From: JBDNJM01 sp041687755
Lineage (GTDB): Bacteria > Planctomycetota > UBA1135 > GCA-002686595
Reading direction: 5' to 3'
Length of the DNA: 38,307 nt
NCBI GenBank assembly: GCA_041687755.1
Contig: JBDNJM010000142.1
Location: 1 to 38,307, forward strand
Part shown: piece by piece, positions 28,352-36,195 of the stretch
How positions within the stretch are numbered: the stretch's first letter is position 1
Layout of the letters: each line of letters opens with the position of its first letter
Program-made: the position numbers and the translations under genes
Notes under the pieces: generated by a model
Databases searched by the model: none
The model's input: the letters and a program-made list of their open reading frames with translations, nothing else
What the model was told of the DNA's origin: nothing

Positions 28352-28402
28352 GTCTTGCCGGGGGGAAGGATACGGTGCCAGGCACGTTTCCACCGGCAAG
28401 AC
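28352..28402. repeat. REP-like nested palindrome between paralogues 1 and 2
   Basis: Three nested inverted pairs: GTCTTGCCGG/CCGGCAAGAC (28352-28361 with 28393-28402), GGAA/TTCC (28364-28367 with 28388-28391) and GTGCC-A-GGCAC (28375-28385). The result is a 51-nt hairpin in an intergenic region. Its centre (ACGGTGCCAGGCAC) resembles repetitive extragenic palindromes mobilised by RAYT (REP-associated tyrosine) transposases. Only one copy is seen in this window. Confidence 0.6.
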
Positions 28403-28449
28403 ACGCGAAGTTCGAATGTGCCCGCCCCTGCTGCGTACGGCCCTCCGTC

Positions 28450-29481
28450 ATGCGCCTAGCAGAACTCGACGACTACCTAAGTACCTTCGAGGAGCTCCGC
28501 AGCGCCAAAGGCTGGACCGAATCGCGCGACCTCTACCGGGCCGCGGCGCTGATCCTCGTCCCCCTGGAGACCGCCGGGCTCGGTCGCCGACTCACGCAGG
28601 CGACCCGCGAGCTGCGCCGGCTCACCTCTTGGGCCGACCCCCTGCGTCCCGCCCTCCCGCTGCTCGCGGCGATGGCCCTCTCGGTCGGCCAGGAAGCCAG
28701 CGCGTTCCACGCGACCTATACCGAGATCCGCCGCGAACTTCGCGCACGCTCGCTGCCTCGCGGTGGCATCCACGGGAAACTCAGCTGCGCGCTGCTCGCG
28801 CTCGGGGCACCGGTCGACTCGAATGGCGCCAACGCAGCAGACGACCGTTCCCCGCGCTCCCACGGCGCGCTCGTCGACCGTTTCGCTGCCCACTACCGTG
28901 CCTGGAAGCGCAGCCACCGATTCACCTGCGGCACCCGCAGCTATCCCTTCGCCGCCGTGCACGCGATGGGCACGGCAGAACCTGGGGACGAACCAGGGAA
29001 CAGCGTCGAGCGCATTGACGCGATCTACCGGGATCTAGTCGGCTCCTCGCGCAATCGCCGCGGCGGCGCGAGTCTGCGCCTCGCGCAGCTGCTCGGCGTC
29101 GGCTCCGAAGATCCCCACACCACCACCCGCCGCTTCCTCGACGTGCGCTACCACCTGTCGAGCGCGGGCTTCCCCAGCGGCGCGGCCCAAGCCCCCCACG
29201 CCGCCCTGCTTTCGCTCGTTCCCGGCGACCCGGCCCTGCTCGCCGAGGTGGCCGCGGAGTTCCGCGACGGCTTGCGCAAGTCGCGCCCGCGCCCCTCGAA
29301 GGCCTTCGCCGCCCGCCTGGCCCAGGGCCTCGTCGTGCACGAGGCCATGCGCCGGCTGGAGCGCGAGGACATCGCTCGCCTCGCGATCTTGGCCCAGACC
29401 CAGTCGATCCTCGCCGCCCTAGAGGCCGAACAGACCCTCACGACGGTCGTTGTACTGGGCGCCGCAGGAGCGACCGGCTGA
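28450..29481 (+). CDS. DUF4003-like protein, tandem paralogue 2 (diverged)
   Basis: 343 residues from the ATG at 28450, which places LAELDDYLSTFEELRSAKGW in line with the start of paralogue 1; an upstream ATG would read through the palindrome. It shares TSWADPLRPALP, the ERIDAIYRDLV block, the THTTTRRFLDVRYHLS-like region (actual text PHTTTRRFLDVRYHLS), LSLVPGDPALLAEVAAEFRD and RPSKAFAARLAQGLVVHEAM. The signature LTGxDDYP of the other copies is replaced by HRFTCGTRSYPFAAVHAMG, so the acidic pair is lost. A longer, low-complexity loop (about 120-150) precedes it. If the DD pair binds a metal or partner in the family, this copy has changed or lost that function. No domain of known activity is visible. 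Confidence 0.75.
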   Translation: MRLAELDDYLSTFEELRSAKGWTESRDLYRAAALILVPLETAGLGRRLTQATRELRRLTSWADPLRPALPLLAAMALSVGQEASAFHATYTEIRRELRARSLPRGGIHGKLSCALLALGAPVDSNGANAADDRSPRSHGALVDRFAAHYRAWKRSHRFTCGTRSYPFAAVHAMGTAEPGDEPGNSVERIDAIYRDLVGSSRNRRGGASLRLAQLLGVGSEDPHTTTRRFLDVRYHLSSAGFPSGAAQAPHAALLSLVPGDPALLAEVAAEFRDGLRKSRPRPSKAFAARLAQGLVVHEAMRRLEREDIARLAILAQTQSILAALEAEQTLTTVVVLGAAGATG

Positions 29482-29701
29482 GCCCGCTCGCGGCGCATGC
29501 CCACGGCGCACTCCCCCCCGGCGCCCCCCCCCCAGCGCCCGCGATCAAGGAATTCGCATTGCCCCTCCAGGCCGCGGCGCGCCTCCGCCGAAGAGGACTT
29601 TGAAAGCCAGGCAGTCTCCAAGGTCCGCCGAGCCCCGCATTCCGCGCCGCTCGACTCGCGACGACCACCGGACGCCACATCCTTGGGAAGGGGGACGGCT
29701 C

Positions 29702-30670
29702 ATGAACGAAGTCGAGCAATACGGAGAGGTCTACCGCGAGTTGAAGCGGGCGAAGCGCTGGGACACGCCCCAAGACGTCCTTCGTCTGGCCGCGTTGACG
29801 CTGCTGCCGCTCGAGATCGAAGGCCTCGGCAGCCGCCTCGAAGCCGCCGCCGCGCGCCTGCGGCTCGGCTCCGGCTGGATGGACCCGTTGCGCAGCCACA
29901 TGCGCCACGCCATCGCCGCCACGATCCTGCGCCGCGACCTCGAGACCGCCCAGGTTGTCGCGTCCATCGCCGACGTGCGCGAAGGCTTCCGCGAGCGCAG
30001 GCTCTCGCGCTCCGGCGCCGCCGAAACCCTGGCCGCCGTGCTGCTCGCGATCGACGCGAACGGCGAAGACGTCGCGCCTGAAACGCTCGACGCCATGGCC
30101 GACCTGCTCGGCACCTGGAAGCACAACCACCGTTGGCTCACCGGCCGCGACGACTACCCGATGGCCGCCTACCACGCGGCCAGGGGCGCGGACCCCGCGC
30201 GCCTCTCCAACCGCATCGAGACCCTGTTCGAAGGCCTCAAGCGCTCCGGCCTCTCGGCTAGCGGCAACCTCCAACAGGTCTGCCACCTGCTCGCCGTCAG
30301 CCCGGAAACCGAAGAGGCGATGATCCACCGCTTCATGGCGATCCGCCACCAGGCCGAACGCTCCCGCCTGCCCGTGCGCGGCTCGTCCCAGACCGAACTC
30401 GCGCTGCTCAGCCTCGGCCACGGCCACGCCATCACCCTGGCCGAACGCGCGTCGCATCTGCGCTCAAGCCTGCGCTCCTCCCGCAGCCGCCCCTCGCGCC
30501 AGCTCGCCAGCACCCTGGCGATCGGCCTGATCCTCGGCACCGACGAAGAGGGCCAGCCCGTCCGCGAAGCCGGCCAGATGACCAGCCTGCACTCAGTCCT
30601 GATCGCCCAGCAGGTCCAGCTGATCGCAGGCACCACCGCAATGGTCGCCCTGGCCGCTACGGCGGCTTAG
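29702..30670 (+). CDS. DUF4003-like protein, tandem paralogue 3
   Basis: 322 residues from the ATG at 29702, which is preceded by a purine-rich GGAAGGGGGA and begins in line with the paralogues (YGEVYRELKRAKRWDTPQDV). The signature is intact: NHRWLTGRDDYPMAAYHAA (about 141-159), followed by SNRIETLFEGLKRSGLSASG, NLQQVCHLLAVSPETEEAMI and a C-terminal RPSRQLASTLAIGLIL. It ends with a hydrophobic/Thr/Ala tail (QLIAGTTAMVALAATAA), similar in style to paralogue 1. A 220-bp gap separates it from paralogue 2; that gap is C-rich and I see no gene in it. It probably has its own promoter. Function unknown. Confidence 0.8.
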   Translation: MNEVEQYGEVYRELKRAKRWDTPQDVLRLAALTLLPLEIEGLGSRLEAAAARLRLGSGWMDPLRSHMRHAIAATILRRDLETAQVVASIADVREGFRERRLSRSGAAETLAAVLLAIDANGEDVAPETLDAMADLLGTWKHNHRWLTGRDDYPMAAYHAARGADPARLSNRIETLFEGLKRSGLSASGNLQQVCHLLAVSPETEEAMIHRFMAIRHQAERSRLPVRGSSQTELALLSLGHGHAITLAERASHLRSSLRSSRSRPSRQLASTLAIGLILGTDEEGQPVREAGQMTSLHSVLIAQQVQLIAGTTAMVALAATAA

Positions 30671-30718
30671 CCCAAGCGGGGCGCGCCGCGGCGGACCCGC
30701 GGCCGCGCCCGAGTCCCG

Positions 30719-30973
30719 TCAGGGCAACGCATCGACCAGCGTCAGGGAGACCGGATTGCTGGGCCCGATCGCAAACGCCAGCAGATCGAGGGTCGCCACC
30801 TGCACCCCAGCGCTCAGGACTTGCGTGTTCGCGCCGAAGCTCCATACGGGCGGGCCCACGGCCAACGCGCCCGCACCGTCCGTGCTGCCCAGGACGATCA
30901 CAAGCGGAGCCGCCAGGTGATCTCCGAAGGGCAGTTCGGCACCGCTGTTCGCCGTCGAAGACGCCAACAGCAC
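30719..30973 (-). pseudogene. Possible remnant of a secreted-protein C-terminus
   Basis: An 84-codon frame (GTG start only) reads LVIVLGSTDGAGALAVGPPV and ends LAFAIGPSNPVSLTLVDALP. This resembles the beta-rich C-terminal module common on large planctomycete secreted proteins. A stop lies 3 codons upstream in the same frame, and the other minus frames upstream (to about 31137) show no domain. The full protein is therefore absent and this is probably a decayed gene end in the 564-bp gap 30671-31234. It could also be chance; the family resemblance is from memory. Confidence 0.3.
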
Positions 30974-31146
30974 ACCGGCTCACCCGCCCCGGAACTCACC
31001 CGCAGATCCGCGACCGAGGCCCCAGGGCCCCACCGGCAACATCGGACCCCGGACTGCCCGGGCAGCCTCGCCCCTCCCGGTGACTCTCTAGAATCCTCGC
31101 AGGCTCCCCCGAGCACGAACTGAAGATTCTCGGTCACGCAATTGTT

Positions 31147-31162
31147 TACCGATCGTTCGGTA
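31147..31162. promoter_or_regulatory. TetR-type operator upstream of the dehalogenase-like gene
   Basis: TACCGATCGTTCGGTA has 6-bp perfect arms (TACCGA/TCGGTA) around TCGT. It sits directly after TTGTTT, so it overlaps a plausible -35 region about 90 bp upstream of the gene start at 31235. TACCGA..TCGGTA palindromes are typical TetR/AcrR-family operators, which suggests ligand-inducible repression. No TetR gene is present in this window. Confidence 0.6.
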
Positions 31163-31234
31163 CACTCTCAACGAGAGCGCCCACCGCTCCCCAACCCTCC
31201 AGCCCACCCACGCCTCCATCCCCGCCCCATCCCC

Positions 31235-32197
31235 ATGAAGCTCCTCCTCGCCCTGGCCCCCGCCCTGCTCCTCCTCAGCGCCCCGTCCACCCCCACCGAG
31301 ACTTCCCCGGTCTTCGCCCCCGAAGCCACCCCGGCGACATCACCCACCGTCCGCTACGGCACAGAAACCATCGAGGACGTCGACATTTTCTTCCGCGAAG
31401 CCGGCACCCCCGGAGCCCCCCAGCTCGTGCTGCTCCACGGCTTCCCGACGTCCTCCCACATGTTCCGCGACCTGATCCCCCAGCTCGCAGAGGACTACCA
31501 CATCCTCGCCCCCGACTACCCCGGCTACGGCCTGAGCGACGCGCCCCCCGCCGACGAGTTCGACTACACCTTCGACCACCTCAGCCACCTCGTCGACCAG
31601 CTCTTGGAGCGCCGCGGCTTCGACAACTACGCCCTGTACCTCATGGACTACGGCGCCCCGGTCGGCTTCCGCATCGCCACCGCCCACCCCGAGCGCGTCA
31701 CGGGCCTGATCATCCAAAACGGCAACGCCTACGACGAAGGCCTCGAGTCCTTCTGGGACCCCATCAAGGCCTACTGGAACACCCAAGCCACCCCGGAACG
31801 CGACGCCCTGCGCGGTCTCCTGACCCTCGAAGCCACCCGCTGGCAGTTTGAATCAGGCACCCGCAACCCCGCCTCCATCAGCCCCGACAACTGGCTCGTC
31901 ATCCAACCCCTCCTCGACCGCCCCGGCAACGACGAGATCCAACTCGACCTGTTCCTCGACTACGGCAGCAACCCGCCCCTCTACCCCGCCTGGCAAACCT
32001 ACTTCCGTGACCACCAACCCCCGACCCTGATCGTCTGGGGCCGCCACGACCCGATCTTCCCGACCCCCGGCGCCCTGCCCTACCTCGAGGATCTCCCCCA
32101 CGCCGAACTGCACCTGCTCGACACCGGCCACTTCGCCCTCGAGGAAGACGGCGAGCGCATCGCGGCCCTAATGGACGAGTTCTTGGGCCGGCTCTAA
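31235..32197 (+). CDS. Exported haloalkane dehalogenase/epoxide hydrolase-like enzyme
   Basis: 320 residues from the ATG at 31235 (MKLLLALAPALLLLSAPSTP), which opens with a clear signal peptide; an upstream open stretch is Pro/Arg-rich and contains the operator. Motifs: oxyanion HGFPTSS (69-75); nucleophile elbow LYLMDYGAPVGF with Asp138 in place of Ser; acid Asp272 in GRHDPIFP; His299 in DTGHFALEE. An Asp nucleophile is typical of haloalkane dehalogenases, fluoroacetate dehalogenases and epoxide hydrolases, which form an alkyl-enzyme ester. The cap domain (about 165-235) has several Trp residues (SFWDPIKAYW) that could hold a halide. The substrate is unknown. It is preceded by a TetR-type operator. 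Confidence 0.85.
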   Translation: MKLLLALAPALLLLSAPSTPTETSPVFAPEATPATSPTVRYGTETIEDVDIFFREAGTPGAPQLVLLHGFPTSSHMFRDLIPQLAEDYHILAPDYPGYGLSDAPPADEFDYTFDHLSHLVDQLLERRGFDNYALYLMDYGAPVGFRIATAHPERVTGLIIQNGNAYDEGLESFWDPIKAYWNTQATPERDALRGLLTLEATRWQFESGTRNPASISPDNWLVIQPLLDRPGNDEIQLDLFLDYGSNPPLYPAWQTYFRDHQPPTLIVWGRHDPIFPTPGALPYLEDLPHAELHLLDTGHFALEEDGERIAALMDEFLGRL

Positions 32198-32377
32198 GCC
32201 TGGCCGAGCTCACCGCCTTCACCCGTTCCACCTGCGCGCATCAGCGCGCCCGGAGCCCCAACCCCAAGCAGCGCCTCGGCCCCACTCGGCCCGCAGGCGC
32301 TGCATCCGTTCACCCCGCCCCTCCGGACCCCTGATATCTCTTGCCCCGGCCCGCTCTCCAGCTACCCTTCGGGAGTT

Positions 32378-32453
<76 letters not shown>

Positions 32454-32797
32454 ACCCAACCCCCGCTGGATGCGCGGGTTAGGCCGGAACGGCGCGGCGG
32501 AGGCTGACCCTCGCCCCCCCCTCTGCTGCTGTTTAGCTGCTGTTGGTCGCGGGGACAGTTCTGGGCACCCGAGGGCAGGGGCGGGCATCCTGAGCGCGGC
32601 AAGCCGAGTACGCGACCCAGGCCGGAGTTTCTGTTGCATCGAAATCCGGATTTGGCTCAGCGCCCGGTCGCATCGCGTCGCTCCGACGTCGCTCCCTAGA
32701 ACTGCCGGCTCAATACTGTGGGACTGCCTCACACGGAAGAAAACCGTTCGCGTGAGAACAGTGCAGCAACTCAAGAGAGGGAGCACGTCTGGAAAAG
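32454..32797. other. Intergenic region after tRNA-Gly
   Basis: I see no supportable gene here. Just after the tRNA an imperfect hairpin is possible (AACCCCCGC with GCGGGTT). Base composition becomes more AT-rich from about 32600 onwards. No integrase or copy of the tRNA 3' end (GGTTCGAGTCCCTTCGG) is present elsewhere in the window. The lipoprotein gene on the minus strand ends at 32798. Confidence 0.5.
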
Positions 32798-34381
32798 CTA
32801 CCGCAATAGCCAAGACAACAAGGCAGTGCGATGACCGCTAGCCCGAAGGGTATCGGCAGGAACTGCCAATGCCCCACTAGTAGCAGAACTCAAGTCCAGG
32901 AGGCTCAAGACCCAGAGACCTCCGCGCCCCGCAGAAATGAGCACATCAGCATCGCCGCACAACGAGGGCCCCTCACCCCCAAAGGCCGTCCCATCGAAGG
33001 GCGAGTTTGCGTGGCGTAATGACAACTCGCCCTCTAAATCAAACCTAAAGAACACTACCCCATTGGCCTCAAAAAAATCGGAACCAGCACCGGAAAGCAA
33101 CCTAACCGCGCCAGCTTGTTCCTCTCCGGCAAAGGGAGATGGCCCCAAAATCGAAGGGAAGGCCAAGACTGCACCCGGCACATCAACGCTAACCGCATCA
33201 GCCTCACCCCCATGAGCCCATAAACGCATCAATGTCACTCTAGAGAATGGCTCACCTCCGTCACCGAGGCGATTGTCCGCCACACACAACAAAAAGAAGG
33301 GGGCGTGCCCACTGCCATCGCCACCGACACCCGAGGAAGCAGCGAGGTACACGGACTCGCTCGAACGACCGACATCATCCTTCACCCCAGAAATAAGCTC
33401 GTCAATTGCCCACTGACCCGCAATCACGTTGCCCGAGGGCCCAGCGCGCACAGCCCTAATCGAGCTCAGGCGTGGAACCACCGTCATGTCAACAACGCTA
33501 GCTGCTATTGGGAACTCACATTCAATCCCCTCACTACCCGAAACCTCGGCCAAGAGCGCCCAGGCACCGCCGCCCGGATCAACAAGCCCCGCAAGAGGCC
33601 ACTCATTAGGCTCAAAAATCAAAACTCCACCATCGAGCCCCAAGTCAAGACAAAACTCGCCCCCGCCCCTACTAATAGCCATAGAATCAGCAAGGCCCTC
33701 AGGTCCATTCACAGAGACCCCAAGGAACATCCCCTCCCATCGCTCAAAAACCTCCAGCCCCACAGGCTCAAGCCTCACGCTGTCAGACTGCAACCCGCCT
33801 AGCCGCAGCTCATCCTGCCGAACCTCAACCGTTGCGGCCTCGGCTCCCCGAACTACACTCTGAACCAGAAGCCGGGCGTCGGCAGAGACAGAAGACCAAG
33901 ATGCGAGCCTCTGTGCCCCAGAGGCAAAAGCTTCGTTCGGCCCTATCGCGTCAAAAGTGCGTGGCAAGAAGACACAGCCGCTCACCCCGCCCAAGCGAAG
34001 CAATCCCAGCCTTTCAACATCAACGCCAGTAGACCTAACCGCGATCAAGACTTCCGCGTCCACCGCATTGGCCGAAACGGCCTTGAGCCGATCGGGGGCC
34101 AGCCATTCGTCGGCCGACCCGCTCAGGTAAATCTCGCCCACTTGAATGTGCGACCCAATAGCATCCAGCATCATGGCTCGCTCACCCACCGAGGGAGACA
34201 CAGCCAAACGAGAAAGCGGCAGCCAGTCAAGAACTCGCCCCTCCCCTAATTGCCCCTCCAGATCCGAGCGTTCCGATGAACCGGTAGCCCCAGACGCCCC
34301 CCGCAAATTGCAGGCACATAGAGTCGCAAGAAGACAGAGGAGCCACGGCCAGCGAACAGCACTAAGCGTAAAGGCGCACAT
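32798..34381 (-). CDS. Large lipoprotein of unknown function in the RHS cassette
   Basis: 527 residues from the ATG at 34381. The start fits a lipoprotein signal: MCAFTLSAVRWPWLLCLLAT then LCAC, with a probable lipid-modified Cys. I do not recognise the mature protein. It is rich in Gly, Val and Leu with alternating hydrophobic patterns (beta-rich) and contains repeated aspects such as GEGRVLDWLPLSRLAVSPSV, VLIAVRSTGVDVERLGLLRL and HGGEADAVSVDVPGAVLAFP that could be blades of a beta-propeller. Five to six Cys are scattered through it. It is the last gene of the cassette, 5 bp after the collagen-like gene, so it is probably co-translated. Its codon use is less GC-biased than in the genes before the tRNA. 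Confidence 0.7.
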   Translation of the reverse strand: MCAFTLSAVRWPWLLCLLATLCACNLRGASGATGSSERSDLEGQLGEGRVLDWLPLSRLAVSPSVGERAMMLDAIGSHIQVGEIYLSGSADEWLAPDRLKAVSANAVDAEVLIAVRSTGVDVERLGLLRLGGVSGCVFLPRTFDAIGPNEAFASGAQRLASWSSVSADARLLVQSVVRGAEAATVEVRQDELRLGGLQSDSVRLEPVGLEVFERWEGMFLGVSVNGPEGLADSMAISRGGGEFCLDLGLDGGVLIFEPNEWPLAGLVDPGGGAWALLAEVSGSEGIECEFPIAASVVDMTVVPRLSSIRAVRAGPSGNVIAGQWAIDELISGVKDDVGRSSESVYLAASSGVGGDGSGHAPFFLLCVADNRLGDGGEPFSRVTLMRLWAHGGEADAVSVDVPGAVLAFPSILGPSPFAGEEQAGAVRLLSGAGSDFFEANGVVFFRFDLEGELSLRHANSPFDGTAFGGEGPSLCGDADVLISAGRGGLWVLSLLDLSSATSGALAVPADTLRASGHRTALLSWLLR

Positions 34382-34386
34382 ATGGA

Positions 34387-34950
34387 TCACCACCCCAACA
34401 GTGTCAGCGCCGCAGTCCACGCCCTGACCGTCTCAGAGTTAGGATTCAGACCCCCGCCCCCCGAGATGGGAACACGCGGCCCCGGCGCTTCCGGCGCCTC
34501 GGGAGGCCCAGCTCCCGGTCCTCCCGGAGCACTGCCCCCCGTAGTCGGCCCCCCACCCGCACCAGGCCCAGCAGGAGCGCGCGGCCCGCCTGTCGTCGGC
34601 CCTCCGGTCCCAGGAACTCCCGGAATACCGCCATTCGGGGGCCCAGTAGGAACACCACCAGAACCACACACAAGGTAGACGCTACCATCCACGGACGCGC
34701 CATTTGCCATCTTCGAGAAGACTCTATATTCCTGGCTGCCCCCACAGGGAATACTGGCATCCACCTTCAGATTGAACTGTGACCATTTTTTTTGCTTCTT
34801 CATAGGCTTTCCTGGCTCGTAAATCTTGCTAAACGGGTGTTTGTCACGGCCGTGCGCCTCCAGGTAGGCAGGGTCCCCGAGATTTTCGGGCGCACCCGCC
34901 GTGTTATTAATATTAAACACAAGCACACCCTTAAACTTGAAGGAACTCAA
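34387..34950 (-). CDS. Small protein with collagen-like Gly/Pro tail
   Basis: 187 residues. A TTG start at 34950 is chosen because AAGGAG lies 6 nt upstream, the best ribosome site in the window. Residues 1-95 form a compact unrecognised domain (FKGVLVFNINNTAGAPENLG, KHPFSKIYEPGKP, VDASIPCGGSQEYRVFSKMA) with two Cys. Residues 96-165 are Gly/Pro-rich (GGIPGVPGTGGPTTGGPRAP and similar), reminiscent of collagen-like or elastic linkers but without strict Gly-X-Y periodicity. There is no signal peptide, so export, if any, is not by a visible Sec signal. It lies between a secreted protein and a lipoprotein in one transcription unit. Confidence 0.65.
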   Translation of the reverse strand: MSSFKFKGVLVFNINNTAGAPENLGDPAYLEAHGRDKHPFSKIYEPGKPMKKQKKWSQFNLKVDASIPCGGSQEYRVFSKMANGASVDGSVYLVCGSGGVPTGPPNGGIPGVPGTGGPTTGGPRAPAGPGAGGGPTTGGSAPGGPGAGPPEAPEAPGPRVPISGGGGLNPNSETVRAWTAALTLLGW

Positions 34951-34956
34951 CGTCTT

Positions 34957-34962
34957 CTCCTT
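34957..34962 (-). promoter_or_regulatory. Strong Shine-Dalgarno sequence before a TTG start
   Basis: AAGGAG, 6 nt ahead of TTG at 34950 on the minus strand. It decides the start of the collagen-like gene. Most other genes in the window lack such a site, so the cassette differs in translation signals from its neighbours. Confidence 0.7.
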
Positions 34963-35004
34963 GGCCGAGAAGCACCGGCGATCCCTCTACGAGCTCGGCG
35001 CCAG

Positions 35005-36195
35005 TCACTTTCCGGTAGGGACCGACCACCATTCCGACTTGGACCATCCTTGAGGCCCTTCCATGAGCCGCCAAATAGTTGAAGCCGTGGGAGCGCCGTC
35101 GCCACCGTACCCAGTTGAGGCCAGAGGAGCACTAATCAAATACGACGAAGACTCTCCATCAGAAACCCAGAGGAGCTCCTCGCCAAACGAGTCGCCCCAA
35201 ATATCACCGGGCACTGACGCAACAAGGCCCAAATCGGGCAGACCATACACTCTCACATGCCCACCGACCCCCTCCTCAGGAAACCCTACCGCTATCGAGT
35301 TTTCCCCAAAAGCCACAGCCCCAGGCCAATGAGCCTCAGGGAGCGCGACGGTTGCCACCAGGCTACCATCAACTAAAGAGGAAAGAGTAAGGAAGTCACG
35401 CCTTGCCCCCTCCGCAGGCAAACCCCTCCAGCAGGCGGCCACCAAGGGCTGCCCGTCTTCACCATCAACCCCCGCCTGATAGGCCAGCGGGCCCTGAGAC
35501 GCAACCCGACCGAACCCCTTTAGCGCGATTGCCACCTCATCGCCGCCGCATGCGGAGGCGCAGAGCACCTCGGCGGAGCCTGCCCCTGAAATCGCCGGGA
35601 CATGTAAGCTCGCAGAATGCCAAAATGCGTTACGCCAAAGCACAGAGCCATCATAACTTGTATCTAGGGCAACCGGCGAGAGCTGCCAAGGCCAAGTCAC
35701 CAGCCCTGCATTCGGCGTCAGGCAAACAGTTGGATCCGCCAAGGAATCTTCAGGGCCTACACACCACAGCTTTCCCGTCGAGCCCCGAACGCGAAGCCCG
35801 GGTATCAAGAATGACGAAGTCTCAGAGCCCGTGCAATCAATAGATACGGCGCCCAGGACACCGTCGACACCACTACCTACCAAGGCCAAGAAACCAGAAT
35901 CCCCGACGGAAATGAAGTTTCCGGAAAAAGAGCGCTCAGGGGTGCCGACAAGCTCCCAGACCAAAGTGCGATCCGGAAAACTCACACATAATACTCGTCC
36001 AAAATCTAGCGGATCCTCAAGGTTCCGGGCGTACACAACCACTCGACCTTCATCGCAACCAGAGTCCAGCAAGAAGCTTCCGAACCCCAATGCCGAAACG
36101 TCCTGAGCCCTCGCGGCCCCCGCCAAACAAACAAAATTGAGGCAAGACACTAAGCAAGGTCCGAGCCATAGCCACAACAATCGCATGCAATTCAT
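35005..36195 (-). CDS. Secreted Cys-rich protein overlapping the RHS gene
   Basis: 396 residues from the ATG at 36195, whose ATGA overlaps the TGA stop of the RHS gene; GGGAG lies about 9-13 nt upstream. A Sec signal is clear: MRLLWLWLGPCLVSCLNFVC then LAGAARAQD, cleaved near ARA. The mature protein is beta-rich with eight Cys. It has propeller-like segments (GAVAFGENSIAVGFPEEGVG; HVRVYGLPDLGLVASVPGDI; WGDSFGEELLWVSDGESSSY) that resemble FG-GAP/integrin-type blades from memory. I cannot assign a family. The 4-bp overlap means coupled translation with the RHS protein. It could be a partner, adhesin or protective factor for it; immunity proteins of intracellular toxins are normally cytosolic, which argues against that role. 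Confidence 0.8.
   Translation of the reverse strand: MNCMRLLWLWLGPCLVSCLNFVCLAGAARAQDVSALGFGSFLLDSGCDEGRVVVYARNLEDPLDFGRVLCVSFPDRTLVWELVGTPERSFSGNFISVGDSGFLALVGSGVDGVLGAVSIDCTGSETSSFLIPGLRVRGSTGKLWCVGPEDSLADPTVCLTPNAGLVTWPWQLSPVALDTSYDGSVLWRNAFWHSASLHVPAISGAGSAEVLCASACGGDEVAIALKGFGRVASQGPLAYQAGVDGEDGQPLVAACWRGLPAEGARRDFLTLSSLVDGSLVATVALPEAHWPGAVAFGENSIAVGFPEEGVGGHVRVYGLPDLGLVASVPGDIWGDSFGEELLWVSDGESSSYLISAPLASTGYGGDGAPTASTIWRLMEGPQGWSKSEWWSVPTGK

Noticed and set aside
35005..36195. Immunity protein for the RHS tip
   Set aside because: The 4-bp overlap is typical of toxin-immunity pairs, but the protein has a clear signal peptide and eight Cys and is far larger than usual immunity proteins. 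Kept open as a partner, not called as immunity.
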